Positions 40,617-53,140 of a DNA stretch of 64,000 bases are shown one piece after another. Position 1 is the first letter of the stretch, and every line of letters begins with the position of its first letter. Location of the stretch: positions 992,001 through 1,056,000 of the forward strand of contig JAGYVD010000007.1 of NCBI GenBank assembly GCA_021209875.1, read 5' to 3'. Under the pieces are notes generated by a model. That model was not told the DNA's origin. It ran no database searches and worked only from the letters and a program-made list of their open reading frames with translations. Source of the stretch: Rosellinia necatrix. Lineage: Eukaryota > Ascomycota > Sordariomycetes > Xylariales > Xylariaceae. Position numbers and translations under genes: made by a program.

Positions 40617-43600
40617 AATTAGTAGTTTTAAAACGTAACTATAAATTAGCAAAAATAAAAATAAAGCAGGTTTAAAATTTAATAAACTTGAACAGGTTTT
40701 TATATTATATTTTAAAATTTTGCTTTATATAAACAAGTTATTTTTATATAATAAAAACTTAAAAAAATTAATTTTAAATATTTATATTTTTATATGTTTT
40801 ATTATATTTTAAAATTATAGTACGAAAATTAAATATTAAAAGTAATAATATATAATTATATAAAACTATTTATTATATAAAAGCTAAACGATATATAAAT
40901 AAACTTTTAAAAACCTGTTTATTAATTTATTATTAAAACTTGTTTATTTATTTTTAATATATTTTATAATAACTTTAAAATAATTATACGATAAAAAAAC
41001 TTTTATTGCACGCGATAATATTAAATAATATAATAAAATCGTAATAAACTATAGAATTAATAAACATATTATACGAAATGTTGTTAATATATAATATTAA
41101 AAATAAAAGCTTAATGTTGCAACTGCAACTTTAATTATATTTAATATATAAGCAGCCCGTTATATTTTAAAATATAAATATTTAAATATAATTAGCTAGT
41201 TATTATAAAAATTATATATTAAAAACTTTAAACTATAAATATATAAAATATAAAATTAATTTTATAAGCTAATTTAATAAAAGCTGCTTAATATATTAAA
41301 TAAAAAATATATAATTTAATAATAATAACAGCTTTATATAAATAGTTAAGCTTATATAAATTATATAAAAATAATATATGCTAAATAAACTAAAACGTTT
41401 TTGTTTATATTTATATTAGTGCTTATATAAACATCTGATTTATTTATTTTAAATTAACAGCTTTATATAAATATAAATAATATAAGTATTTTATAGCTTA
41501 AAATATTATTTAATACGTTATAATTAAAACTAATATTTAACATATGTTTTTAAACTTTAGAAAAAAAATTAATAAATTATTTATATAATTAATAATTAAA
41601 TATAAATATATTTTTAATTTAATAAATAAACATATAATATTTATAAAATATAAACTAAACTTTTAATTAGTTTATAAATATTTTATTATATATTATTTTT
41701 ATAAATTTTAAACAATTATTATATATATATATAACGTTTAATTTAATTATAATAAATATGTTTTTAATTTTTTTTTTAGAACATATAAAACAGATATATA
41801 CTTTTTAATAAATATATTATTTTTAAAAACGTAGAAAAAAATATTCCAGCAAGCTATATAACTTATTATATAATAAAGCACAGCTGTTTATTAGTTTATA
41901 TTAATAATTTAAAATAATAAAAACTAATATTATGTTATATTTCTGATTATATTAAAAAGTCTGGCTAAAAACTTTTATATATATAATATTAAACTAAATA
42001 AAACTTAAAATAAAATTTATTATATAATAAATATTTATTTTAATATAAATATAAATTATAGCTAATATTAAGCTGATTAAATTAATATTATTTTATATAA
42101 ACAAAATAAAACAATTTAAATTTAGCTATATATAAAATATTAAATTTAATAATTATTAAACTAATAAAAATATAGCAAGCTTTAAAAGCAAGCTATTAAA
42201 ATAAAATCTAGCTAAATATAACGATTATATAAGTATATTAAAGCATATTAAAATTAACAATAGTTTTTATATTTTAAAACTTATATGCAAAAGTTTTTTG
42301 CTGATTTAAAAGCATGTTTATAAATTATAAACAAAAATAAAACAAAATATTTTATATAAAAATAAATAATGTTTATATTATTAATTAAAAATATAATTAA
42401 AACAATCGTATAAAAGTTTTTAATTTAAAATATATGTAAACTTTTAAGCTAGTTTAACATATAATAAAATTTTTATAACTTAAAAAGCAGCTTAACTATA
42501 ACGCTTATATAAATAAAAATGTTTTATATATAAAAAACAAGCTGTTAATTAATAAACTTTATATTTTAAAAAAGCCTGTATAAAAACATATATTTTAACT
42601 TATATAAAATAATTTTTAATTATTTTTATTGTTTAACGACTTTTAATATATTTTATAAAATATAAAAATATTTTAAGCTAAACTTAAACAATAATAAAAA
42701 AAATTTAATAATAAATAAAATATATAATTAATTTAGTTTTTAATAAATAATATATTTATATATTATATAATAAAAAACATTTAAAATTAAAAAACAGATG
42801 TTTTATTTAATTAATTTATATTAAATAATTAATATTATATAAAATATTAAAATAAACTATAAAATATAAATGCTTTTAATTATTTAATAATAAATAAAAT
42901 ATAATTAAAAATATATGTTTAAATAAACTTTTATATATAAGTTAAATAAATAAAAAAACTGCTTTTATATAATTTAAAAGCAGAAAAACTATTATATTAA
43001 TTAAAACAGTTAAAATAAAAAACGCTTTTAATACGATAATATATTATATTTTAAACATTTTAATACTGTTTTTATTTTTTAAAAAACGCAGATTATTTAT
43101 AAGCTTATTTTAATAATATAAAAACGTTATTATATAATAAAACAGAAAAACTATATTTATTATATATAAATAAAAATATTTATTTTTAATATAAGGTTTT
43201 AAAAGCTGGAATATATTTTATTAAAATAAAACTAAAACGTTTGTACTGTTGTTTTAAATATTTTTATATAAAAAACTATATAAGCTGTTAAATTATATAA
43301 AATATAATATAAACTATTTAATTTTAAAAAAATTTAAAAGTTTTATTATTACTGCTAGTTATATAATTAAATATTAAAACGTTTTAAGTTTTTAATTAAA
43401 AATAACTATAATTTTAATTATAAAATTATAATCGATATTATATAAATAAATAATAAATAAATATTTTATATTATTAATACTACGATATTATTTTAAGCTG
43501 CAACATTTTTAAAATTTATATTTACGCGCAACGTTTAAAAATATTATATAAATATTAAATTAATATATATTAAAACTTTTTAATTATATTATATATAATT

Positions 43601-46600
43601 TAAATATAAATTTTTATTAAAAAGTTCTAAAACTAAGCTAGAATAATTAGTATATAATGTTATACAATGTTTATTAAAGCTTATTAAATAATAAATAAAA
43701 TTAAGTAAACATATAAATTATTTTATTATATATATAATATATTAAAAACAGAAATTAAACATTATATAAAACAAAAATTAATTTTATAAATAGCAGTTAA
43801 AGCTTTAAATAATACTGCAGGCTTAAACAGACTAATATTTACTTTGTTAATATTTAAAATATATTTTAAAATTAACCAGGATTTACCCCTTTTATTAAAT
43901 ATTGTATAAAAAATAGAAACAATAAAAAAAGCTATAAAAATATTGCGCGAAAAACAGGCTAAAGTTGAAATCAACTGTGTGATTAATAAATATAATAGCT
44001 TAATTATATATAATATACTTTTATTACTTTTAAAAAGCGAAGTTTTAATATAAAAAAAAAAAAAGTTAGCAAAAGCTGTATAAAATTTAATTAATTAAAA
44101 GATCTAATATAGTTGTTAATTTAATTAATAGCCCGATATAATTTTAATATATTTAAATTAAATTATATTATTATATAATAAATAAACAATAAACTAATAA
44201 ATAAAAAATATTTTAAACTATTTAATTATTTATTATATAAAAGCGTAACAGATTAAAAAAAAAACGTTATTATAAATGCTAATATATAAGCTATATTTAT
44301 ATAAAAGTTAAATAATATATTTATAACAGCAAAAAAATAATAAATGTATGTTTTAATAATAAAGCTTCGGAAAAACGGTATAATTATTATACCGGAAATA
44401 TTATTTAAAAAATTAAACGCAACTAAAATTAACAACTTTATTGCATAAGAAATATTTTAATTTATTAAATATATTAAATTTAAATATAGTAAAGCTTAAA
44501 TTTTTAAGTCCAGATTTATATAAAAAATAAAAAAAAAAATAACCCGACTATATAAAAAATTAAAACTTGTTATATAAAAATATAATAACGTTAAAAAAAA
44601 ACAATATTTATATAATTTTTAATTATTTAATAAATAAGCTAAAAACTGCTGCTAGCATTTAAATTTTGCTGATCTGCAACTATAATGTTTTAAGCAAACT
44701 TTAAAATATTATATAAACGTACATATAATTAAAAAACAAGCTAGCAAAAAAAATTTTCGTACGATTATTTAATAAACTTAAGCTAAAATATTTTAAAAAA
44801 ACAATTTTAAAAATTATATAATTGCTATATAAACTAGCAAAATTAAAGCTGTATTAATTTAAAACTTATTATTAATACTATTAAAAACAACTAAATATAT
44901 TTATATTTATATATAATTTATATTTATTATATATAATAAAACAGCTAGAAAACTTTAGCATTACTAGCTTATAAACAGATAATATATTTAGTTTTATTAT
45001 ATTAAACTTTTTTAAAAAAAAAACATAAGCTAAAACAAGCTAATTTTTATATAAAGCCAAAAAAAATATTTTAATTAAAACATTTAATTAAATTTAATAG
45101 CAGCTAAATTATATTATCGTATAAAAAATATTATTTTAATATAAAAAATAAAATAAACAATTAGTTTAAATTAATTTTTATATAATAAAAACTGTTTAAA
45201 ACTATATTTTATAGCAGGCTAGAAAAGCTTATATTAACAGTATATATTAATTAAAAGCTTTATATAATTTATTAATAGCTGTTTAAATAATTAATCTAGC
45301 TTTAAATAATATTAAAACTTAAACTAAAAATTTAATAATAAATAAATAATTTTAAATAAAATTTAATTTTTATATTATTAAATTTAATATATATAAAACT
45401 ATTTATTTTTATTAATAGATTTTTATAAATAATACTAACATAAATTTTAGCTTAGATTTTTATTATATTAATAATAATACATTATATAAAAAAAATTAAG
45501 TTTTAAAATAATTAAAAATATTATATATTAAAACTTTAGCAAGTATAAAAAGTTATTTAAAATATTTTAATAAATAAGCTGTATAACATAGTTAATAGAT
45601 TTAATAATACGATAGCTTTATATATAACTATTTAAAAATTTTAATTATTTTAAACGTTTTTTAGTTTTAATAATTTTATATTTAAACTTAAAATTATTAT
45701 ATAACTATTTAATTAAACTAAATATAATATAAAAAAACGTTTAATAATAAATATTATATTGTTTTAAAATTATATAAAAAAAATCTTTAAAATATAATAA
45801 ATTAAAAGTGCTAACAACTTAACAAATATATTTATTAAACAAAAGTTAAACTAAGCTTTAAAAACCTAGTATTTATAAATAAATTAATTATATAGGTTAA
45901 AACATATATAAAATAAACTAAAAATAAAAATAATAAAAAGCAGAGTTTATATAACAATAAACGCTATTTTTTATATAATAATAATATAAACTTTATTTTA
46001 TTATATAATAAAAATATAAATATAACTAAAAATCTAACTTTTAAAAAAAACAGGCTTTAATAATATAATAACAACATATATTATATTTAATTATTATATA
46101 ACCTAGGTTTAATTTCTAGCTAAAGCTTGCAAAGTTTAAAATTTATAAAAAAACACTATAAACCCCAGACTTTGTTATTTTTTTTTTTTTTTAAATATTC
46201 TTTATTTTTTTTTTATATAACAACAGCCTAAACTTTATTTTATTTGTATAAAAAAAACATATAATTATTACTAAAAGCCTGATTTTTTAAAAAATAAGCC
46301 CTAGTAGTATAGTAATAATATATATAACAGTTAATTATTATATGTTTTAAGTTTAATTTTTAACTAAAGCTAATAAAGCTTAAAAGTTTATAGTTTATAA
46401 ATAAACTAATATAATAAACTTTAAGCTTTATATTTTTTTATTTATATATAACAATTAATTGTTTTTTTTTTAAAAAAGATTAAAAATTAAAATTTTTTTT
46501 TTTTATATATATAAAAAACTACATATAAGCTACACTTTTATTTTTATATTTATATAAACTATATTTTTATTTTTATATTATTTATATATAAAAAAGCAAA

Positions 46601-47191
46601 ATATAAAAAAAACAAAAAAAACAAATTTATTTAATTTTTTTTTTTTTTAGCTATAGTTAAAATATTATATTTTATATAAGCATTAAATATAAAAACATAA
46701 ACGCTTTTTAAAAACTAAAAACTTAATAATATAAGCTAAACAAAGCTTTTTAATTATAATAGCAATTATTATATAATTTATTTATATATATTTTAAATAT
46801 TAAACTTTTAGTTTTAAATTAAAAAGCTTAAAAATAGCTTTTATAATAAATAAATTTAGTTTAAACGTTTATAAAAACATTTAACGCTGCTATTTAAAAC
46901 AAAATATTATAAAAAAGCAGCAGTAATAATATTTTTAATATTTTATTACATATAAAAACTTATTAATAAAAAAATTAAAAATATATAAATAATTATTTGT
47001 TTAAAAAAAAATTATATATATTAATATATAAAAACTATATTAAAGCCTAGCAAGCTTAAGTTTTTATAAAAAAGCAGTAAACTTTTACCCGGCCGTTTTT
47101 TTTTATATAAATAAAGTTTATAAACTATAAAATATCTTTTATTAGAAAAAACATAAAATAAAAGCAGAGATAAGCAGGCGGCATAAAAACA
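40617..47191. other. AT-rich gene-free stretch
   Basis: The most strongly converted part of the window: TCA and TGA are almost absent between about 41 and 46 kb. The minus-strand frames at 43,762-43,974 and 44,253-44,435 are AT-driven, hydrophobic by composition only, and have no recognisable domain. No repeat family was matched by eye, though repeats at this mutation level could be missed. Confidence 0.65.
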
Positions 47192-47220
47192 GCGGCAGCA
47201 GCAGCAGGGGCAGCAGCAGA

Positions 47221-47249
<29 letters not shown>
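47192..47249. repeat. (GCA)n followed by (TAT)n trinucleotide runs
   Basis: A GCA/CAG-type run (47,192-47,219, with a GGGG interruption) is followed directly by about ten TAT units (47,220-47,249). GCA repeats surviving in RIP DNA suggest the tract arose or expanded after mutation. It creates a spurious poly-Asn/poly-Cys frame on the minus strand. Confidence 0.85.
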
Positions 47250-47251
<2 letters not shown>

Positions 47252-47684
47252 ACTACAGCTTTTAAAAATTAGCATTTGTACCGTATAAAAAAAAAAGCTA
47301 CTATGTACGTATATATATATATATATAAAAATAAACGGAACAGCAGAACAAAAGGTTAGCTATAAGTAAGGCCGTATATATATTTAAGCAGCAGAAAGCA
47401 CGCTAGCAACTTTAGGCTTAAGTTTAAGCATTAAGCGGCAGCTATATAAAACGTGCATAAATTAAAAACTACGTATAAGCAGAAAACTTTATATAAAAAA
47501 ACAACTATATATAAATAAACAATTATATATATATAAATAATTATATATAAGCAAAAATAATATATAAATAAAAAACTATAATTAATAAAAAAAAACTAAT
47601 GTTAAATTTATAATAATTAATTATAATTATTTATAACTATTATATATATATATATTTTATATAAATATATAATATATATATTAT
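47250..47684. other. AT-rich stretch with less mutated patch
   Basis: 47,280-47,460 keeps more G/C (GGCCGTATATATATTTAAGC, AGCGGCAGCTATATAAAACG), resembling an unclassified LTR-like promoter region. The rest is A/T simple sequence. No gene. Confidence 0.5.
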
Positions 47685-47762
47685 ATATATATATATAATA
47701 TATATATTTTATATATATATATAATATATATATTTTATATATATATATAATATATATATTTT
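47685..47762. repeat. 26-bp A/T minisatellite
   Basis: Three periods, marked by TTTT at 47,707, 47,733 and 47,759. Converting every G to A and C to T in the family-5 segment GCGTGTATGCTTTATAT (40,401-40,417) gives exactly the repeated ATATATATATTTTATAT. The array therefore looks like a tandemly expanded, fully RIP-converted piece of the adjoining element. Confidence 0.75.
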
Positions 47763-47966
47763 ATATATAAAACAGGCTGTATTATTGTTGTTATTTTAAT
47801 AAGTTATATGTTAACAGAATTCTTGTATAAAACTTAAAATAATATTATATATAATAATTATTTAAATAAAATTATTAAACATAATAAACATCGTATAACT
47901 AAAAATTATATTCTATTTTACGCGTGAACAGTACATGCATCGCATGTACAAAGCCTATTTAATATT
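47760..47966 (+). repeat. Family-5 repeat, copy 2
   Basis: Aligns with 40,411-40,616. It keeps an intact hairpin, GTACATGC-ATC-GCATGTAC, at 47,931-47,949 near its 3' end, which is lost in the other copy. The 5' part has been replaced by the 26-bp array. Confidence 0.78.
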
Positions 47967-48001
47967 TAATGCTTTAAAAATAAATTAAATAATTTATAAA
48001 T

Positions 48002-48232
48002 TATTATATTAATTATAAATATAAAATTAAAACTGTAGCAATAAATAATATATTATATAAAAATTTACAGATAAAAAAAAAAAATTCGCCTACTAAAATT
48101 TTGGCTAAGTGCAGGTGTGGGGTAGGTCTAGTTTATGCGCTACAGCTGGTCTGTGCGCATTAGTTGGCAACAGGTGTACAGATGTCCTGCGCGTGCTACA
48201 CACGCTATAAGAAGGACCAGTCATCTATAACT
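48002..48232 (+). repeat. Family-1 element, copy E
   Basis: Start RIP-degraded (TTATTATATTAATTATAAAT lines up base for base with TTGTTGCACCAGTCACAAAT of other copies). The 3' half is good (GCTACAGCTGGTCTGTGCGC, GGCAACAGGTGTACAGATGT). About 20 bp shorter than copy A in the middle. Confidence 0.82.
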
Positions 48233-49645
48233 AAGTATAAATTATTTTTAGTTTAATTTATTATTAAATTAACGTAGTTTATTATTTTTAAACTATAATT
48301 AATAAATAGCTAAATTTTTATTTTTAATTTTGTTTTAATTATAAAGCAGCTATATATAAAATTATTAAACAGTGTTTTATATAAGCTGCTGTAAAAAAAA
48401 TTACTGCTTTTAATTTATATATTAAACTTAGCTTATATATTATATAAATAAAATCGTTTATAATTAAAGCTATATATTATTATAATTTAAATAATTATAT
48501 ATAAATTATTATAAAAATTAAAAACTTTATGTTTAAATAAAAATATTATTTATATTATAATATTTTTTTTTTAGTTTATATATAAAATTATAGCTATGTT
48601 TAAAATATATATGTTTTTATTTATATTTTAATTAAGTTTATTAGTTTAAAGTTGCTGCAAAATATTATTATAATTTATTTTTAATTAACTTTAAAAAACT
48701 AGCCTGCTATTAATTAAATTATAAAAAATAATTCATATATTTTAGCAGACTTAAAATTTAAATTTAAGCTTTTTAGTTAGGCTAAACTTAATTTAAATTT
48801 AAATCGGCTTAGCTAAAGTTTTTTTTTTTTTGCGTTTAAAACGCTGCTAGTAAAAATATAGCTTGCGCTAAACGATCTTTTTTTTTAAAAGCAAAAAAAT
48901 GTTTGCTGTATTAACTTTAGCTTGTTTTTTTAAAAAAAAAAGTTGCAGGTTTAATTTAGTGCAAATATAAGTTAGTAGTAAGCTAAAAATTATAATATTA
49001 CTTGTATTACTAAAAAATTCGGTTTATATAGTTGCTAAAAATATAGCTTTAGTTTATATATTTTTTGCTGCGTTATTAGCTTTAAAACAAAAAAATATTG
49101 TTATAAATATAATATTGTTGCAGCTTTTAAACGTTTTTTTAATATAAAAGTGTTTTAATCTGTTATTTTTTTTTTGTTCTGATTAAACAAATTTAGGGCT
49201 ATTTCAACCTTAATATGTTTAAAAATTAAAGTTATAAAAAGGGAAGTTGGGTGGTGGAGCCCTGACCCTAGTAGAACCTAATCATTAAAATATTAATAAT
49301 AAATAATATTTTGTAAAAACTTTAAAAATAATATAAAATTATTAAAAAAATTATAATATAAATTTAAAAACAGCAGAACTTTTAACAAAATTAAATAATT
49401 AATTATAAGCTATTAAAAAACAAGTTTAATATAATATATAAAAATAATAATTAAACCATATAAAAATATAATAAAATAAAAACAAAAATAAATATAAATT
49501 AAAATAAATATAGAGAAAAATAATATAATATGAAAAAACTCATATAATAATTTAATAATATAAAAGCTTAAAAATATTATATAAAAGTTATATGTTTAAA
49601 ACTTAGACATATTTTATAAACAAGCTAATTTCTTTTTTAAAAAGT
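48233..49645. other. AT-rich stretch with a small island at 49.24 kb
   Basis: RIP-type sequence. 48,780-49,200 is slightly richer in G/C. A 45-bp unmutated patch at 49,240-49,283 (GGGAAGTTGGGTGGTGGAGC, CCTGACCCTAGTAGAACC) has no recognised partner. No gene. Confidence 0.6.
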
Positions 49646-49878
49646 AGTTATAAATAACTAGTTTTTTAATTATAATATATATAATATGCACATAATATCT
49701 ATATATTGGTTGCTAACTGGTGCATATATATTAGACCTATTTTATATATTTACACTTAGTTAGAATTTAAGTGGGCTAACTTCTCTTATTTATTTTTTCT
49801 ATTCTTTTTTATAGACTTTTTATATAATATATTATTTATTGCTGGAGCCTTGACTTTTTATTTATAACTGGTGCAACA
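49646..49878 (-). repeat. Family-1 element, copy F (RIP-mutated)
   Basis: Inverted copy. AGTTATAAATAACTAG aligns with AGTTACGGATGACTGG of copy D, and it ends CTGGTGCAACA. The middle is mostly converted, but TTGCTGGAGCCTTGACTTTT is intact. No target duplication visible. Confidence 0.82.
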
Positions 49879-50563
49879 ATACTTTAAATTTTTAATTGTT
49901 TTTATTTTTCATAATAAATGTTATTTTTCAATTAATTTAATAAAAAAATATTTAAAAAAAATTTAATTTAAAATTATTAAATTAATTATAAATAAAATAT
50001 TAAACTTTTAATAATAAATAATATATTATCTAAGAATTTGAAAGAATTTAAAAGTTCATTTATTAGATTTTTACTTAAATATAAACATATAAAATAAGTT
50101 TAATTTATATATATTATAGCTAGGTTTTATATACTTATTAATAATAAATATATAAATGTTCTATATATATTATATATATTATATTTTAAAACTAATAATT
50201 TATAACTTTTAATAAAAATTATAAAATATTAAAAAAAAAAATGTTTAATAAAAATAAAATTATCTTAAAAAATTTGCTATAAATTTAAGCTTTTATATAA
50301 ACTAGCTAATAAAACATATTTATTATTTTAAAAATAATAAAAAACTTTTTATTAATATTAAAAAAATTTTTAAGTTATATATAAAATAGTTTTTATATAT
50401 AAACTATTATACTGATATATTTTTTATTTTAGCTTAAGAATAGTCTTTAACCTAATATATTATCACTTTTTATTCCAACTTCAACAAATCTCTAAATAAA
50501 TCAAAATCAAACCAAAAAAGTTCACTTTTAGACATTCTTACTAATATATATCTAAATATATAA
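49879..50563. other. End of the AT-rich block
   Basis: RIP-type sequence that loses its extreme bias from about 50,440 (TTCCAACTTCAACAAATCTC). The switch to GC-normal DNA is complete at 50,564, where a family-1 remnant starts. Confidence 0.7.
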
Positions 50564-50804
50564 GGTGGGGCTAGTCTGTGTGCGTCAGCTGGCAACAGGT
50601 GCACAGATACTGGTCAGTGCCACTGGTAGGCATTAGAATGTTGGCAAGAGATAAGAAATAAATTTACTATCTATCTCTTGGACTCACTAGTATACAGTGA
50701 TTCTTAGAATCCTTTCGAAAGGAAGGCTTCACCAAAGGAAGGCGTCTGACCGGATGGCTTCACAGCCACATGTCTACATTGGCCAGCCAGTTATCCGTGA
50801 CTAC
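50564..50804 (+). repeat. Broken family-1 copy at the AT/GC border
   Basis: Only the 3' part of the 250-bp element is present: GGTGGGGCTAGTCTGTG, then GGCAACAGGTGCACAGATAC, TGGTCAGTGCCAC, and after an insertion ATTGGCCAGCCAGTTATCCG with the TGACT end. It matches the copy-C subfamily (15.28 kb) and is unmutated. It is split by the 141-bp insert listed next. Confidence 0.78.
50624..50764. mobile_element. 141-bp TG...CA insertion with 5-bp duplication, nested in family-1 copy
   Basis: Comparison with copy C shows a clean insertion. The target GCCAC is present once there (GTGCCACATG) and twice here, at 50,619-50,623 and 50,765-50,769. The insert begins TGGTAGGCATTAG and ends GGATGGCTTCACA, so it has TG...CA termini. 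It contains palindromes CCTTTCGAAAGG and GATTCTTAGAATC. Size and termini fit a short solo LTR or MITE. It is not similar in sequence to the 143-bp element at 15.56 kb. Confidence 0.72.
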
Positions 50805-50986
50805 TGCGTACTGCACCCCTTCCATTTATATGTTTTTTATACATTTTTCCAGCTAATATCTAAAGCGCGGTTGCCTTAACGTGCGGTCCTTTATAACAGC
50901 TAGTTACAGTATAACATACCTTTGCTTATTTATTTTCTCTGGGCCAGAGATCATATACTATCCCCTTATATAAAACCTAACCCTAA

Positions 50987-52198
50987 TTATTTTTTATGTG
51001 CTTTATATAGATCATTTATCGTTTTGTTCCGCGTTGCGGCAATCAGATCTTCTACTCCCCTCTTCAGTGTCTCCTCATCATGCTCTCCAAAAATATCCAC
51101 TCCCAGCCTCAGAGGGAAGTTGTAGCGACTGTGTCGATCTAGAGCATTGATTTTTCTGAACGCCTCTTCTGGAAGATCGAAATTCTGAAAGTTAGCTTCG
51201 ATTCTCGAAGCTGTGATCGATTTCGGCAACACCACCATCCCGCGCTTTATCGCCCACTGTATCAACACCTGGGCTGGCTGGCGGCTGAGGCTTTCTGCTA
51301 TCTTTATGACTACAGGGTCATCTATAGCCTTGGGTTTGCCATAGATGTTGTTACCCGTATGGCTGTAGGCCTGGCCTACGATCCCCTGATAATCAACCCT
51401 GCGGTTAGTTCGTCTGCCTGAATCCTCTTTATTTGCATCGCGCCGGGTACGGCCGCTCACCTGGATTTTTAGCCACTCCAGAAACGCCTCTTGTTGAAGG
51501 TATGGGTGTGCCTCGATCTGGTTGACGGCAGGCTTGATCTTGGCACTGGTAGTTTGTCAGCCGGGACAGGATGATGTACCAGTGGTCAGCATAGACCTGG
51601 GCCGGGCCACTCTTACGTCTTCAAAAGCTCCTCGATTCTGTCTTTGGTGAAGTTACTGACACCGATGGAGCGGATCTTGCCTTTCTCTACCAGTTCCTCC
51701 ATTGCCCTCCAGGTTTCCGCGTCGGGCACATCGATTACATGAACCGCACCTGTTTCGGGGTTGATTGGCCATAGATCCTTGAACCCAGCGCCCTTTTTAA
51801 ATGATACCGGCCAGTGGATAAGGTACAGATCCAGATACTCCGTGCCGAGGTTCTTCAATGTCTCATCAAGTGCCTCCTCAACATCCTCGGGCTTGTGATG
51901 GGTATTCCAGAGCTTAGATGTGATGAAGACACTGGATCTTGGCACACCAGATGCACGGAGCCCCTCGCCGACCTCGTTCTCGTTGCCGTAGCAGGCCGCG
52001 GCGTCGATGTGGCGGTATCCGTGACGCAGCGCATATTCGACCGCTCTAGCTACTTCATTTGGACTCGATTGCTGACACCATCAGTTATGCCGCCCCGGGT
52101 TGTGTAGACGGCGGTGGTATGGCACTTACCCATGTGCCCAGGCCAACGACGGGAATCGAATGCCCCGAGTTAAGCTTCAGAGTCCGCCCTAGGGACAT
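50987..52198 (-). CDS. Aldo-keto reductase (GCY1/YPR1/GLD1-like), 4 exons, 335 aa
   Basis: NADPH-dependent carbonyl reductase of the AKR superfamily, probably cytosolic, reducing aldehydes or ketones such as glyceraldehyde or dihydroxyacetone; the exact substrate is unknown. Exons on the minus strand: 52,130-52,198, 51,617-52,071, 51,461-51,545 and 50,987-51,385. Introns are 58, 71 and 75 bp with GT...AG ends and CTGAC/CTAAC-type branch sites. The join is in frame throughout. It starts MSLGRTLKLNSGHSIPVVGL, the usual N-terminus of the family, and has normal full length. The catalytic tetrad is present: D46 and Y51 (HIDAAACYGNENEVG), K76 (TSKLWNTHH), H109 (LIHWP). The cofactor-loop motif LPKSITASRI and C-terminal GVDIFGE are also present. 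One oddity: AYSHTGN stands where relatives have AYSPLGN. It is divergent from the next gene across 942 bp and lies only ~180 bp from the repeat-bearing border. Confidence 0.93.
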
Positions 52199-53140
52199 TT
52201 TAGGGCGTTATCTTCTCTAGCGATGATTAGCTCGGCGAGGGGGGGAATGACCGAAAGGCTTCTTCGAATAGGCAATAGAGTTAGTTGGTCGGGGCCGTCT
52301 GGGGGTATCCTGCAGGTCACACAGCATGTTGATAGTTCACAATCGAGAATTCACTGTTCTGTCCGCAGGGTGGGCTGAAAAGGTCTTCATGTTCACTAAA
52401 ATTGGCCTCACGTTCGGACTTGCCGTATGTGTCAAACCCGGGGTTTCGACCTGAGGTCTGTGATCCACTCGCAGATCAGGTCACTTACATATATACATAC
52501 ATATATACATACATATATACATACATATATACATACATACATACATACATACATACATACATACATACACCCACGCATGATTCGGAACATTTGACGAGCG
52601 AATGAATGGATGGATGTTATAGCATGGGACACGCCCGCAAGCACCGGAGACGAGAGAGACACTGCCATGCCACTTTTGCATCTCCCGCTGCACCTCCGCC
52701 ACCGTGGCGACCACGATGGCGTAATAAATGCCGCTGGGTGCAATGGACTTGTCTAGATTAGTTCTCAAACCGGGAAGTTCGGGAGCACAAGAAGGTATAC
52801 TACAGAGTAGGACGTGTCATTTTTTTCCCCTACTAGCTATATAGTATATTCAGATAGTAAATGTATGTCGGCACCCCTCGTCTCCCCTCCGGCGCCTGGC
52901 TGGGCCTTCATATTCCACTGACCCCCACCGTCTCCAACGCTACCCCACGATGTCTATTACCGGGTCAGTAGGTAGATGGCCAGCGTGGTTAGCTTCCGAG
53001 AGAGGGGTGTACAATGCCGTGGCTGCTGCTTGCATACGATACGATATAGCTGCCCGATACTCGGCGGATGGTTCATCAGTGTTTAATTACGACCTACCAA
53101 AGCGACAACTCGGAGCTGCCCGTGCTTGACAGACATCTCA
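52199..53140. other. Divergent intergenic region
   Basis: A 942-bp region between the starts of the aldo-keto reductase and the ketopantoate-reductase-family gene, likely holding both promoters. It carries a TACATATA/TACA microsatellite. A minus-strand frame at about 52,580-52,768 (LDKSIAPSGIYYAIVVATVA...) is protein-like for some 45 residues before running into the microsatellite. I do not recognise it and cannot tell a relic from chance. Confidence 0.6.
52486..52569. repeat. TACATATA/TACA microsatellite
   Basis: About four TACATATA units pass into about nine TACA units. It gives artificial YTYI / CMYV frames on both strands. It sits in the shared upstream region of two divergent genes. Confidence 0.95.

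Noticed and set aside
47021..47275. 84-codon frame with poly-Asn and Cys runs
   Set aside because: Produced by the ATT and GCA simple repeats.
52481..52768. 95-codon minus-strand frame upstream of the aldo-keto reductase
   Set aside because: About 45 residues look protein-like, but the rest is the TACA microsatellite; no homologue recognised, so it is noted as intergenic only.
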